NCBI GenBank assembly: GCA_964590255.1
Contig: CAZPYA010000012.1
Location: 9,310-73,309 of the forward strand
Source of the DNA: JAKIYB01 sp964590255
GTDB taxonomy: Bacteria > Armatimonadota > Hebobacteria > CAIYQO01
Reading direction: 5' to 3'
DNA: 64,000 bases
In this document: positions 1 to 7,315 of the stretch, one piece after another
Layout: every line of letters begins with the position of its first letter
How positions within the stretch are numbered: the first letter of the stretch is position 1
Position numbers and translations under genes: made by a program
The notes under the pieces: model-generated
What the model was told of the DNA's origin: nothing
Databases searched by the model: none
Seen by the model: the letters and a program-made list of their open reading frames with translations, nothing else

Positions 1-273
1 TGCCGCGCAAGCCGAATATCGGCGGCACGACCACGCAGATCTTCACCGCGAATACCTGGTACACCGTCAAGTCGTTCCTGTTCAAAAACAGTTCCGGGTA
101 CAAAGCCTTGAGCGTATTTACGAATGGCAGCACGTTGATGGGTTCGACTTCAGAAAACCTGTCCACGGCCACCGTCAACGGCTGGCAGGATCAGAATCAG
201 GTGGCGGTCTTTACCTATTCGAANNNNNNNNNNAGGGTCTGCCCGGAACATCCAGTTGAAACTGCTGCCGTAA
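1..273 (+). CDS. C-terminal part of unrecognised extracellular-looking protein, interrupted by assembly gap
   Basis: The frame beginning at base 3 is open from the window edge to the run of N. It reads as a Thr/Ser/Asn-rich, beta-strand-like sequence (for example SVFTNGSTLMGSTSENLS), which suits a secreted or surface protein. Beyond the gap, the frame ending NIQLKLLP before TAA at 271-273 is the most protein-like and is followed by a strong hairpin at 300-330, so the gene most likely ends there. The frame across the gap cannot be proven. I recognise no domain and infer no function. Confidence 0.5.
224..233. other. Assembly gap (10 N)
   Basis: Ten consecutive N bases interrupt the first reading frame. 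A run of exactly ten is a common scaffolder placeholder, so the true gap length is unknown. Confidence 0.97.
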
Positions 274-299
274 CCCGGCGGCCTATCCCTGACCACCAG

Positions 300-330
300 G
301 GGCGCGCGCCGGTGTTACTGGCGCGCGCCC
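300..330 (+). terminator. GC-rich terminator hairpin
   Basis: An 11-bp perfect stem (300-310 with 320-330, all G/C) closes a 9-nt loop just after the first gene. It is followed only by TTG, so it has almost no U tract; the TTG is already the start of the next -35 box. Confidence 0.6.
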
Positions 331-360
331 TTGACGTTTGCGCTGGTCGGTCGGTATAAT
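331..360 (+). promoter_or_regulatory. Sigma-70-type promoter of the CDF transporter gene
   Basis: TTGACG at 331-336 and a perfect TATAAT at 355-360 are separated by 18 nt. The predicted start, about 366-368, falls at the 5' edge of the riboswitch helix P1. Confidence 0.85.
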
Positions 361-480
361 TTTCCATACTTGATCAGGCGGTCTCGATGCCATCGGGATG
401 CGGCTGGGTCCCGACGGCATCGGGACAACGGGTTTTGCAACAACCCCGTGGGACTACGGTCTCGCGGGGTTGTTGTCATC
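361..480 (+). promoter_or_regulatory. NiCo (czcD)-type metal riboswitch with overlapping expression hairpin
   Basis: Seen in sequence: CAGGC (375-379); P2 stem 382-387/393-398; junction TGCGGCTGG (399-407); P3 perfect 7-bp stem 408-414/420-426; a single A (427); P4 stem 428-434/442-449 with one bulged C; then GGGA (450-453). The order of three hairpins, the TGC-RGC-YGG junction, the single A and the GGGA after P4 match the NiCo aptamer as I remember it. P1 (about 364-368 with 455-459) is weak, with one A-C mismatch. The 3' arm of P4 is also the 5' arm of a 12-bp hairpin (437-448/465-476), so the two folds exclude each other. In this family, metal binding allows transporter expression; the ligand is reported as Ni/Co and later as Fe(II). 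The second hairpin lacks a clean U tract, so the exact off-state is uncertain. Confidence 0.82.
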
Positions 481-495
481 TCAGGGAGTGATGCG

Positions 496-1458
496 GTGGA
501 AGCAACACGGATAAAAATTGGCGCGGCATTGCTCTCCGTGGTCTCGAACACGGTGCTGGTCCTCCTCAAGTTCGGCGTCGGCATTGTCAGTGGCTCGATG
601 GCCATCGTCTCGGAGGGCATCCACTCCGCGGTGGACCTGCTGGCGTCGTTTATCGCGCTTTTCGCGGTGCGCGCGGCGGCGCGTCCGGCGGACGACGACC
701 ACCCCTTCGGCCACGGCAAGGCGGAGAACCTGTCCGGCGCGGCCGAGGCGGTGCTTATTCTCCTTGCCGCCGGCTGGATCATCTACGAAGCTATCCACAA
801 GCTGCTGAAGCCGGAACCCGTCGAGCATCTGGGCTGGGGCGTGGCGGTCATGGCCATCTCCGCGCTGGCCAACCTGCTCATTTCGACCCACCTGTTCCGG
901 GTCGGCAAAGCGACGGATTCCATGGCGCTGCAGGCGGATGCCTGGCACCTGCGCACCGACGTGTATACCTCCGCCGGCGTCATGGTCGGCCTGCTCGCGC
1001 TGCTGGTGGGCCGCGCGTGGTTCCCCGGAGCCAATCTCTCCTGGATCGACCCGGTCGCGGCCATCCTCGTGGCGCTGCTGATCTTCAAGGCCGGCTGGAC
1101 TCTCACTCGCGAGGCGATCCACCAGTTGATGGATACCGGCCTGCCGTCGGATGAGGTGGCGTGGATCCGCGAGTATATTAGCCGCCTGCGTCCCACCATC
1201 CGTGGCTTCCATCACCTGCGCACCCGCAAGGCCGGCTCCGCGCGCTTTATCGAGTTCCACCTCATCGTTGAGGCGGAGATGTCGGTGGAAGACTCCCACC
1301 GCATTAGCGAGGTGATGGCCTGCGATATCGAGGAGAAATTCCCCGGCGCTTTCGTCAACATTCACGTCGAACCGTGCAACGGCGTCTGCAAGCCGACATG
1401 CCTGGGCGGCTGCCTCCTCGATGACGATGAACGCGCGTACCTCTTTTCCCCGCGATGA
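496..1458 (+). CDS. Cation diffusion facilitator (CDF) metal efflux transporter
   Basis: An inner-membrane antiporter of the CDF family, exporting divalent metal in exchange for protons. It is 320 aa with about six membrane segments in the first 200 residues. The two intramembrane metal-site motifs are present: H43xxxD47 (HSAVD) and H151xxxD155 (HLRTD). HPFGHGKAE (69-77) is the conserved cytoplasmic loop. The last 30 residues hold an unusual C294-x3-C298-x3-C302-x3-C306 array. I chose GTG 496 because GGGAG lies 7 nt upstream at 484-488; upstream in-frame codons fall inside the riboswitch. The riboswitch context points to Co, Ni or Fe(II) as substrate rather than only Zn. Confidence 0.9.
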   Translation: MEATRIKIGAALLSVVSNTVLVLLKFGVGIVSGSMAIVSEGIHSAVDLLASFIALFAVRAAARPADDDHPFGHGKAENLSGAAEAVLILLAAGWIIYEAIHKLLKPEPVEHLGWGVAVMAISALANLLISTHLFRVGKATDSMALQADAWHLRTDVYTSAGVMVGLLALLVGRAWFPGANLSWIDPVAAILVALLIFKAGWTLTREAIHQLMDTGLPSDEVAWIREYISRLRPTIRGFHHLRTRKAGSARFIEFHLIVEAEMSVEDSHRISEVMACDIEEKFPGAFVNIHVEPCNGVCKPTCLGGCLLDDDERAYLFSPR

Positions 1459-1471
1459 ATGCGTGGCGACC

Positions 1472-1500
1472 TTGCGGTTTAGGGCCGCGTATTGTACAGT
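1472..1500 (+). promoter_or_regulatory. Probable promoter for the zinc-ribbon gene
   Basis: TTGCGG (472-477 of this kilobase) and TACAGT (1495-1500) are 17 nt apart, 30 nt before the GTG start. The match is moderate. Confidence 0.45.
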
Positions 1501-1530
1501 ATCAGATAGAGAAGCGCGAGGTGCGTTCCG

Positions 1531-2289
1531 GTGTTGCCGATCAAATGTCCGCAGTGCGGGCTGGTGAACGATCCGAATGATGTCGGCTTTCCACAGTGCA
1601 GCGGCTGTGGCGAAGGCCTGGTCGATTGCGCCGCCTGCCGGCACTATAGCGACCTGGCTTGCGATGATCCTGTTGGCGGCAAGCTCTTCTCGCCAGGCCG
1701 CAACAGCGCCCCGAAATGTCCGTCTTATCGCTCGCGCTACGCCGTCGCCGGCTCACGCTGGCTGCAATCACTGCCCGCGCCCGCCTGGGTGGCCACCGCG
1801 CTGCTGCTGGTGTTGCTCGGCATCACCGCGCTCATCGCCTATGTGGATCCGAATGGCACGCTATGGGTGAATCGCGAGCGCCTCTATGTCAACGTGGTGG
1901 TGCCCGCGCAGATGAAAGTCGGCGTGCTCAATACCATCGAGGTCACGGTGGAAAATCCCTCCGGACATCGCGGCTCGCGCTATTACCTCGAGCTGGAAGG
2001 CACGCTCTGCTCGAATGTTTTCGCCGAAATGAGCATGCCGTCGCCCGAGCCGATCTCGTTGTCGCGTGACGTCAAGGGCCTGAAGTACCAGCTTGAATAC
2101 CCCCCGGTGCGCGACTGGAAGAAGATTCGCCTCTACTTCCGGCCCAAGCGCACCGGTGAACAGACGATCGTGGTGAAGCTCTACACCTCCGGCCTTGCCC
2201 GCGGGCAGAACTGGGAGGGACGCACGATCGTGGTGAACGCCACCGGACCAGCGACCGTCCGGAAGGAGGATCAGACCCATGAGCGTTGA
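1531..2289 (+). CDS. Membrane-anchored double zinc-ribbon protein
   Basis: 252 aa, function unknown. The N-terminus carries Cys pairs of a zinc ribbon (CPQCG near residue 6, then CSGCG and CAAC), followed by a single hydrophobic segment at about 88-106 (ATALLLVLLGITALIAYV). The C-terminal part, about 140 residues, looks like a beta-sandwich (NTIEVTVENPSG, RLYFRPKRTGEQTIVVKLYTSG). The likely topology is a cytoplasmic zinc ribbon with an external or periplasmic sandwich domain. The start is GTG with GAGG about 10 nt upstream. Its stop overlaps the next gene by 11 nt, so the two are translationally coupled. The family is not recognised. Confidence 0.75.
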   Translation: MLPIKCPQCGLVNDPNDVGFPQCSGCGEGLVDCAACRHYSDLACDDPVGGKLFSPGRNSAPKCPSYRSRYAVAGSRWLQSLPAPAWVATALLLVLLGITALIAYVDPNGTLWVNRERLYVNVVVPAQMKVGVLNTIEVTVENPSGHRGSRYYLELEGTLCSNVFAEMSMPSPEPISLSRDVKGLKYQLEYPPVRDWKKIRLYFRPKRTGEQTIVVKLYTSGLARGQNWEGRTIVVNATGPATVRKEDQTHER

Positions 2290-2533
2290 AGATCGAACCA
2301 CGGTCCGTTTAGTGATGCGGGAATTAGCCCGCCGCCGCCACCTGGACCTGTCGGATGTGCGCGTCTCCGTCAGTCGCGGCGTCGCGTATGTCGCCGGCAT
2401 TATCCGGCCCATGCTCGGGGAGTACCTGGACCCCAAAGCGGAAATGAAAACCATCGTCGACAACGTCAAGCGCGTGCCCAATATCAAGGACGTCGCTTTC
2501 GAAGCCAAGTTTGATACAAGTGCGAAAAAATAA
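2279..2533 (+). CDS. Small BON-domain-like protein
   Basis: 84 aa. The pattern VRVSVSRGVAYVAGIIRP followed by a helix and IVDNVKRVPNIKDVAFEAKF resembles a BON domain (beta-alpha-beta units with a central Gly and a terminal v..v.gV..V strand pair). BON domains usually bind phospholipid or associate with envelope proteins. A strong GGAAGGAGG site lies within the end of the preceding zinc-ribbon gene and the reading frames overlap, so the pair probably works together. No signal peptide is visible. Confidence 0.7.
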   Translation: MSVEDRTTVRLVMRELARRRHLDLSDVRVSVSRGVAYVAGIIRPMLGEYLDPKAEMKTIVDNVKRVPNIKDVAFEAKFDTSAKK

Positions 2534-2624
2534 CAACCGTCCGCGGCGGCGCTGCTCATCCACCCCGCTCTCTGGGCGAGGAGTAAAAGGATGCGAGGCC
2601 GGCCGCTAGAAGTATGAGAGGCGC

Positions 2625-3266
2625 ATGACACAACAACCCGCAGCCGACGCCCCCGCGCGCGGCACACTGTTTATTCTGTCCGGCCCCTCGGGCGTGGGCA
2701 AAAATACTGTGCTGCGCCAGGCCATTTCGCGCCTGGGCCACATCGAAGTGTCGGTGTCGGTGACCACCCGGTCGCCGCGTCCCGGTGAAATCAACGGGCA
2801 GGATTACCACTTCATCGCCCATGCGGAGTTCGAGGCGATGCTCGCGCGCGGGGATTTTCTCGAACACGCGCCGGTACATACCGATAATTACGGTACCCCG
2901 CGCAAGCCGGTCGAAGCGTGGCTCGCGGCCGGCACGGACGTGGTGCTGGAAATCGACGTGCAAGGCGCCATGCAGGTACGCCACATCTATCCCGATCTCG
3001 TGCTCGTCTTCCTGGCGCCGCCCACCTGGGCCGCGCTAGAGGAGCGCCTGCGTGGCCGCAACTCGGGCGAAACCGAAGCGAAGATCCAGCGCCGCCTGGT
3101 CAACGCCCGTCAGGAGATGCAGCGCATCTACGAGTATCATTACGTCATCATCAATGACCGGCTGGCAGAAGCGGTGGATCGCTTCGCCGCCATCGTGACC
3201 GCCGAGCGCTGCCGCCCGACGCGGCAGGACCTGCGCGGGCTGCTGGAGGATAAGGCCCATGCCTGA
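2625..3266 (+). CDS. gmk: Guanylate kinase
   Basis: Phosphorylates GMP to GDP with ATP in the cytoplasm. It is 213 aa, normal for the family. The P-loop is GPSGVGKNT (about 20-28), in which Asn replaces the usual Ser, Thr or Gly after the Lys. The GMP-binding signature follows (TTRSPRPGEINGQDYHF), and LEIDVQGAMQVR and NSGETEAKIQRRLVNAR are also conserved. The ATG is preceded by GAGAGG. The 3' end overlaps coaBC by 8 nt. The gmk-coaBC pairing is common in bacteria, often with rpoZ between them; rpoZ is absent here. Confidence 0.96.
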   Translation: MTQQPAADAPARGTLFILSGPSGVGKNTVLRQAISRLGHIEVSVSVTTRSPRPGEINGQDYHFIAHAEFEAMLARGDFLEHAPVHTDNYGTPRKPVEAWLAAGTDVVLEIDVQGAMQVRHIYPDLVLVFLAPPTWAALEERLRGRNSGETEAKIQRRLVNARQEMQRIYEYHYVIINDRLAEAVDRFAAIVTAERCRPTRQDLRGLLEDKAHA

Positions 3267-4506
3267 GCCGTTCCGCGTGGTGCTGGGCATTACCGGCAGC
3301 ATCGCCGCGTATAAATGCGCCGATCTGGTGCGCAAGCTGCGCGCCTTACGCGACCCCCGCGATGCGGACCGCCGCGTGGAGGTGCGCGCGGTGCTCACCG
3401 CCAACGGCGCGCGGTTCATTACCCCCGTCACCCTGCAGACGCTCACCGGCTTCCCGGTCAATCAGGACCTGTTCGTCTCGCCGGAGGCGTGGGATGTCGA
3501 GCATGTGGGCCTGGCGGACAGCGCCGATCTGTTGGTCATCGCCCCCGCCACCGCGAATATCCTCGCCAAGCTCGCGCTGGGGCTGGCGGATGATCTGCTC
3601 GCCTCGACCGCGCTGGCCTGCACCGCGCCGCTGCTCATCGCCCCGGCGATGAACGTGCACATGTGGGAGCATCCCGCCACCCAGGCGAACGTCGCGGCCT
3701 TGATCGAGCGCGGCGCCATCTGCATCGGGCCGGATACCGGCGAGTTGGCCTGCGGCTATGCGGGCCGCGGCCGCATGGCGTCCGTCGAGACGATCGTCGC
3801 CGCGGTGGAGGCCTATTTCTGCCATCCGGTCTCCGCCGCGCCCACCGCGTGCGACCTTGCGGGGAAATCCGTGGTCATCACCGCCGGGCCCACCCGTGAA
3901 TATCTCGATCCGGTGCGTTACCTGTCCAATCCCAGCAGCGGCAAGATGGGCTATGCCCTCGCCGCCGCCGCCCGCCAGCGCGGCGCCCGCGTCACGCTGG
4001 TCAGCGGGCCGGTGAGCCTGCCCGCGCCGGACGGCGTCACCGTCATCGCCGTCACCTCCACGGCCGAGATGGCTGATGCCGCGCTGCGGGCCGCCGAAAC
4101 GGCCGACGTCCTCATCGGCGCCGCCGCTCCCGCCGACTTCACCCCCGCCCAACGCGCCCCACACAAGGTGAAGAAGACGGGGAAAACCGGTATTGCGCTG
4201 AACCTGGTGCCGACGATGGATATTCTTGCCGCCGCCGGCGCGGAAAAACGCCCTGGACAGGTTATCGTCGCCTTCGCCGCGGAATCCGAGCATCTCATCG
4301 AGCACGCCCGCGAGAAGCTCGCGCGCAAACATGCCGACCTCATCGTCGCCAACGACATTACCGCCCCCGACGCCGGTTTCCAGGCCGACACCAACCGCGC
4401 CCACCTCCTTTACACCGATGGCCGCGTCGAGGAACTGCCGCTGCAGCACAAATCGGCCATGGCCGAGCGGATTCTGGACGCGGTGGTTGAACTGTTGAAC
4501 CGTTGA
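3259..4506 (+). CDS. coaBC: Bifunctional phosphopantothenoylcysteine decarboxylase / phosphopantothenate-cysteine ligase
   Basis: Carries out two steps of coenzyme A synthesis: CTP-dependent ligation of cysteine to 4'-phosphopantothenate, then FMN-dependent decarboxylation. It is 415 aa. The CoaC domain (about 1-190) has LGITGSIAAYKCADL, VIAPATANILAK, the APAMN.HMWEHPA loop and the substrate clamp GELACGYAGRGRMA. The CoaB domain (about 200-415) has VVITAGPTREYLDPVRYLSN and the PSSGKMG dimer motif. The ATG lies inside the end of gmk, so the genes are coupled. Both catalytic halves look intact. Confidence 0.96.
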   Translation: MPEPFRVVLGITGSIAAYKCADLVRKLRALRDPRDADRRVEVRAVLTANGARFITPVTLQTLTGFPVNQDLFVSPEAWDVEHVGLADSADLLVIAPATANILAKLALGLADDLLASTALACTAPLLIAPAMNVHMWEHPATQANVAALIERGAICIGPDTGELACGYAGRGRMASVETIVAAVEAYFCHPVSAAPTACDLAGKSVVITAGPTREYLDPVRYLSNPSSGKMGYALAAAARQRGARVTLVSGPVSLPAPDGVTVIAVTSTAEMADAALRAAETADVLIGAAAPADFTPAQRAPHKVKKTGKTGIALNLVPTMDILAAAGAEKRPGQVIVAFAAESEHLIEHAREKLARKHADLIVANDITAPDAGFQADTNRAHLLYTDGRVEELPLQHKSAMAERILDAVVELLNR

Positions 4507-4569
4507 CACGGCTTGCGGCAGATATTGCCGGTGTCAATAAACACGGATACCACATGACCGCGGTACTGC

Positions 4570-4598
4570 ATGCCATCTTTCAGATGGTATTTTATTTG
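4570..4598 (+). terminator. Terminator after coaBC
   Basis: The stem ATGCCATC/GATGGTAT (4570-4577 with 4583-4590, one G-T pair) with a 5-nt loop is followed directly by TTTTATTT. The U tract runs into the -35 box of the next promoter. Confidence 0.75.
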
Positions 4599-4624
4599 AC
4601 GCCCACTCCCGAAGCGCGTATCAT
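4596..4624 (+). promoter_or_regulatory. Promoter of the ankyrin gene
   Basis: TTGACG (4596-4601) and TATCAT (4619-4624) are 17 nt apart. The predicted start is about 4631, giving an 84-nt leader that contains a Shine-Dalgarno-blocking hairpin (4675-4682 with 4700-4707). Confidence 0.75.
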
Positions 4625-4714
4625 TAGTATTGTCATCATTGGCTGGGGTGGCTTTTTACAGGCCCCTGCACACACCCTTCCCGATTTTGAACACTGTCCG
4701 GGGAGGGAAACCCG

Positions 4715-5101
4715 ATGAGTAGAGCAAAAGCCAATCCTGCGCTGAAAACTTCGCGCTTGAAGATGCCGCCGGTTGAAGTGACCGAAGTGCTGGATATCAC
4801 CACGCGCGACCCTGAAGGCCGCACGCCGCTGCATCTAGCCGCCTGGCACGGTTACACGAATACCGTCCGCCGCATGCTGTCGCAGGAAGCCGATGCCAAC
4901 GCCCGCGACGAGCAGCAGCGCACCCCGGGTCACTGGGCCGCCTTCCGCGGTTACCTCGATGTGATCCGGCTGCTGGTGGAGAAGGGCAACGCCGATGTGA
5001 ATGCCCGCGACGCCCAGGGCCGCACCTGGTTGGCAATGGCCGTCATTGGCAAGCAGGCGACGACGGAAGCCTACCTGCGCGGCCGCGACGGCGTCGTGTA
5101 A
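4715..5101 (+). CDS. Small ankyrin-repeat protein
   Basis: 128 aa with about three ankyrin repeats: DPEGRTPLHLAAWHGYTNTVRRML, DEQQRTPGHWAAFRGYLDVIRLLVEKG and DAQGRTWLAMAV, with consensus D..G.TPLH.AA..G spacing. Such repeats are protein-protein interaction scaffolds; the partner is unknown. The first 30 residues are basic and unrelated to the repeats, and there is no signal peptide. The gene is monocistronic, with its own promoter and a U-tailed terminator at 5132-5160. Its GGGGAGGG ribosome site is predicted to be paired in the mRNA leader. Confidence 0.85.
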   Translation: MSRAKANPALKTSRLKMPPVEVTEVLDITTRDPEGRTPLHLAAWHGYTNTVRRMLSQEADANARDEQQRTPGHWAAFRGYLDVIRLLVEKGNADVNARDAQGRTWLAMAVIGKQATTEAYLRGRDGVV

Positions 5102-5131
5102 TACGGGATGTTGGATTGAAGGATATCGGAT

Positions 5132-5160
5132 GGAGGAAGCGCGAGCTTCCTCCATCTTTT
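5132..5160 (+). terminator. Intrinsic terminator after the ankyrin gene
   Basis: A perfect 9-bp stem GGAGGAAGC/GCTTCCTCC closed by a GCGA (GNRA) tetraloop is followed by ATCTTTT. Confidence 0.9.
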
Positions 5161-5241
5161 CGTTAGTGGCGGCCTTGCCGGTAGAAGGAACCGACTGCTT
5201 TCCGTCTAATAGCTCATAAAAGACTTTCAAAGGAGTTCCTC

Positions 5242-7050
5242 ATGCAGGTCACCGTTCGTCCGTCCGGCGAGGCGCCACATGCCGTGCCGGCTACGTTGCT
5301 TGGGCACAATTGCGAGATGTGCATCGGCGTCGGGCCGGGTTTATCCTCCGACCGGCTGGATAACCCGCGTTTCATGGGCCCGGCGAATCCGGATACCGGC
5401 ATCGCCCGCGGCTGGGTGCCAGGCTGGAACCACAATTTCCTTGGCACGCATTACGAATTGACGCCCGGCCTCTATATGTCCGGCACCGAGTCGCAATTGA
5501 TCCATAATTACAGCGGGCGCGAGCGCGGCCTGCTGCAGATCGACCGCAAAATCCGCGCCGGCGAGACGCTGGAGGTGACGCTGTGGGTGCGCGGGCAGTA
5601 CCACCCTGTGCCGCTGCGCGTGGGGTTGCGTCCGCTGGACGCCGGCAAGCCGATCTACTGCGAGGCGACGGTGCGGGTGGAGAAACCGTATTGGCACGCG
5701 GTGACGGCGACGCTGCAAGTGCCGGCGGATGACGACGCGGCGGTCTTCTTCATTATCCTCCCCGAGATGGGCATGGTGTGGATCGACCAGGCGCACCTGC
5801 GCCCGGCGGGCATGGGCGACGCGCGCACCGACGTGCTGGCCGCCTTCGCCACGCTGGGCATCCCGGTGCTGCGCTTCCCCGGTGGCTGCATTTCCACCAG
5901 CTACCACTGGCAGCATGGCACCGGCCCACGCCATCTACGTCCCGAGGAGCACGACCCCGTCTTCAAGTTCACGCTGCACTACGAATTCGGCACCGACGAA
6001 TACCTGCAGCTCTGCCAGGATCAGGGCATCATGCCGCAGATCTCCGTGAACGTCGGCACCGCCACGGTGGAGGAAGCGGCGGAGTGGGCGGCGTATGTGG
6101 CCCGGTGGTACCGCGATCGCGGCATCGATCCCCCGGCGATATACTGGCAGATTGGCAACGAGCACTACGGCGCGTGGGAGATCGGCAGCATGAGCGGCGC
6201 GCAATATGTCGAAGTGCTGCACAGCTTTGTGCCTGTCATCCGCGCGAATTACCCGCGTGCGCGCATCATCGCCCTGGGCGTCGAGGACGGCGAGTTGATG
6301 ATGAGCGGCCAGCGCGCCCCGTGGCGGTCGGAAATCCTCGACCATGCGCGCGACATGGTCGACGTGCTCGCCATCCAGTATTACTGCGGCGGCTGGGACA
6401 CTGACCCGGTGAAGCGCCAGGCCGCGGTGATGCAGAGCGCGACGGGCATTAAAACGACGCTGCAGAAGGCCATCGACGACATCCGCGATGCCGGCGCCGA
6501 CCTGACGGTGGCGATGACCGAATGGAACATGTGGCAGTATGCCAGTCATCATGACAACCGCGACTTCCTGGAGAAATACGACGTGCAGCACGGCCTGTTC
6601 TGTGCCACCGTGCTGAACACCTATACCGAACTGGCCCCCGCGCTGGAGTTGGCAAATTTCTACAACCTTTTCAACGTCATGGGCATCTTTCTTGCGCACG
6701 GCCCCGAGGTGGTGGAGACGCCGCTGGTGGACGTCTTCCGCCTCTACCGCCCGGCCTTCCCGGCGCAGGCCACGCCGTTGGCCATCGAGGGCCCGGTGCT
6801 GGAGGGGACGGAGATTCCCGCCGTCACCGGCGCGTATCTGACGAATGACGACGGCGGCTGGCTCTTCCTCGTCAACCGCAGCGTGACCGAAACCGCGCAG
6901 GCGAAGCTCGACGAACTGCCGCAGTCCGGTTATGCCGACCTTCTCGTCGGCACCGAACTGACCGGCGGCTGGACGAAGGTGTCGCAGTGCTTCGAGTTCA
7001 ATACCGTGGAACTGCCGCCGATGTCGATTGCGCGGGTGAAGGTGGGGTAG
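5242..7050 (+). CDS. GH51-like alpha-L-arabinofuranosidase
   Basis: A predicted retaining glycoside hydrolase releasing arabinofuranosyl units from hemicellulose or pectin side chains. It is 602 aa. It has an N-terminal beta region (LSSDRLDNPRFMGP), a TIM barrel with the acid/base motif YWQIGNEHYGAW and the nucleophile motif VAMTEWNMW, then a C-terminal beta domain. No signal peptide is seen, so it probably acts in the cytoplasm on imported oligosaccharides. AAAGGAG lies 5-6 nt before the ATG. It is monocistronic, between terminators at 5160 and 7074. Fine specificity cannot be read from the sequence. Confidence 0.8.
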   Translation: MQVTVRPSGEAPHAVPATLLGHNCEMCIGVGPGLSSDRLDNPRFMGPANPDTGIARGWVPGWNHNFLGTHYELTPGLYMSGTESQLIHNYSGRERGLLQIDRKIRAGETLEVTLWVRGQYHPVPLRVGLRPLDAGKPIYCEATVRVEKPYWHAVTATLQVPADDDAAVFFIILPEMGMVWIDQAHLRPAGMGDARTDVLAAFATLGIPVLRFPGGCISTSYHWQHGTGPRHLRPEEHDPVFKFTLHYEFGTDEYLQLCQDQGIMPQISVNVGTATVEEAAEWAAYVARWYRDRGIDPPAIYWQIGNEHYGAWEIGSMSGAQYVEVLHSFVPVIRANYPRARIIALGVEDGELMMSGQRAPWRSEILDHARDMVDVLAIQYYCGGWDTDPVKRQAAVMQSATGIKTTLQKAIDDIRDAGADLTVAMTEWNMWQYASHHDNRDFLEKYDVQHGLFCATVLNTYTELAPALELANFYNLFNVMGIFLAHGPEVVETPLVDVFRLYRPAFPAQATPLAIEGPVLEGTEIPAVTGAYLTNDDGGWLFLVNRSVTETAQAKLDELPQSGYADLLVGTELTGGWTKVSQCFEFNTVELPPMSIARVKVG

Positions 7051-7073
7051 GGGAGCGCCGACGCATCCGGAAC

Positions 7074-7111
7074 GATGACCACCCCCGGCAGGCCTGCCGG
7101 GGGTGGTCATC
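7074..7111. terminator. 38-bp perfect palindrome, terminator-like
   Basis: A perfect inverted repeat (GATGACC... GGTCATC) just after the glycosidase stop codon, followed by TTTG on the plus strand. It can fold as a long terminator hairpin or extrude from DNA. Confidence 0.75.
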
Positions 7112-7207
7112 TTTGTGCCGACAACGGTTCCAGGGCCACTGGCGTCGGTGAACGATGTATCCCTGCCAGGCGCATCATGAAGATGGCGTTAAACCCGAAT
7201 GGGCGGG

Positions 7208-7236
7208 AAGACGTGGCGCGCGGAATTTGGTATAAT
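7208..7236 (+). promoter_or_regulatory. Probable typA promoter
   Basis: A perfect TATAAT (7231-7236) lies 17 nt after AAGACG (7208-7213), a poor -35. The predicted start is about 7243. Confidence 0.5.
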
Positions 7237-7260
7237 AATCCGGCGACGGCACAGGGCGTG

Positions 7261-7305
7261 ATGTCCTGCGCCGTTTGTGCGTGTGTGGCATACCGCGCAT
7301 GGTGA
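7261..7305 (+). CDS. Possible upstream leader peptide of typA (14 codons, three Cys)
   Basis: ATG at 7261 opens a short frame MSCAVCACVAYRAW ending TGA at 7303-7305, immediately before the AAAAGGA site of typA. It lies within the predicted leader. The spacing would couple its termination to typA initiation. There is no strong ribosome site of its own, and the frame could be fortuitous. Confidence 0.3.
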   Translation: MSCAVCACVAYRAW

Positions 7306-7315
7306 AAAGGACCAG

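Noticed and set aside
331..495. Coding extension upstream of the CDF gene
   Set aside because: The in-frame codons run through the promoter and riboswitch helices, and the GTG at 496 has a good ribosome site.
481..1644. Long minus-strand open frame opposite the CDF gene
   Set aside because: It mirrors the codon periodicity of the plus-strand gene and has no ribosome site; a GC-rich antisense shadow.
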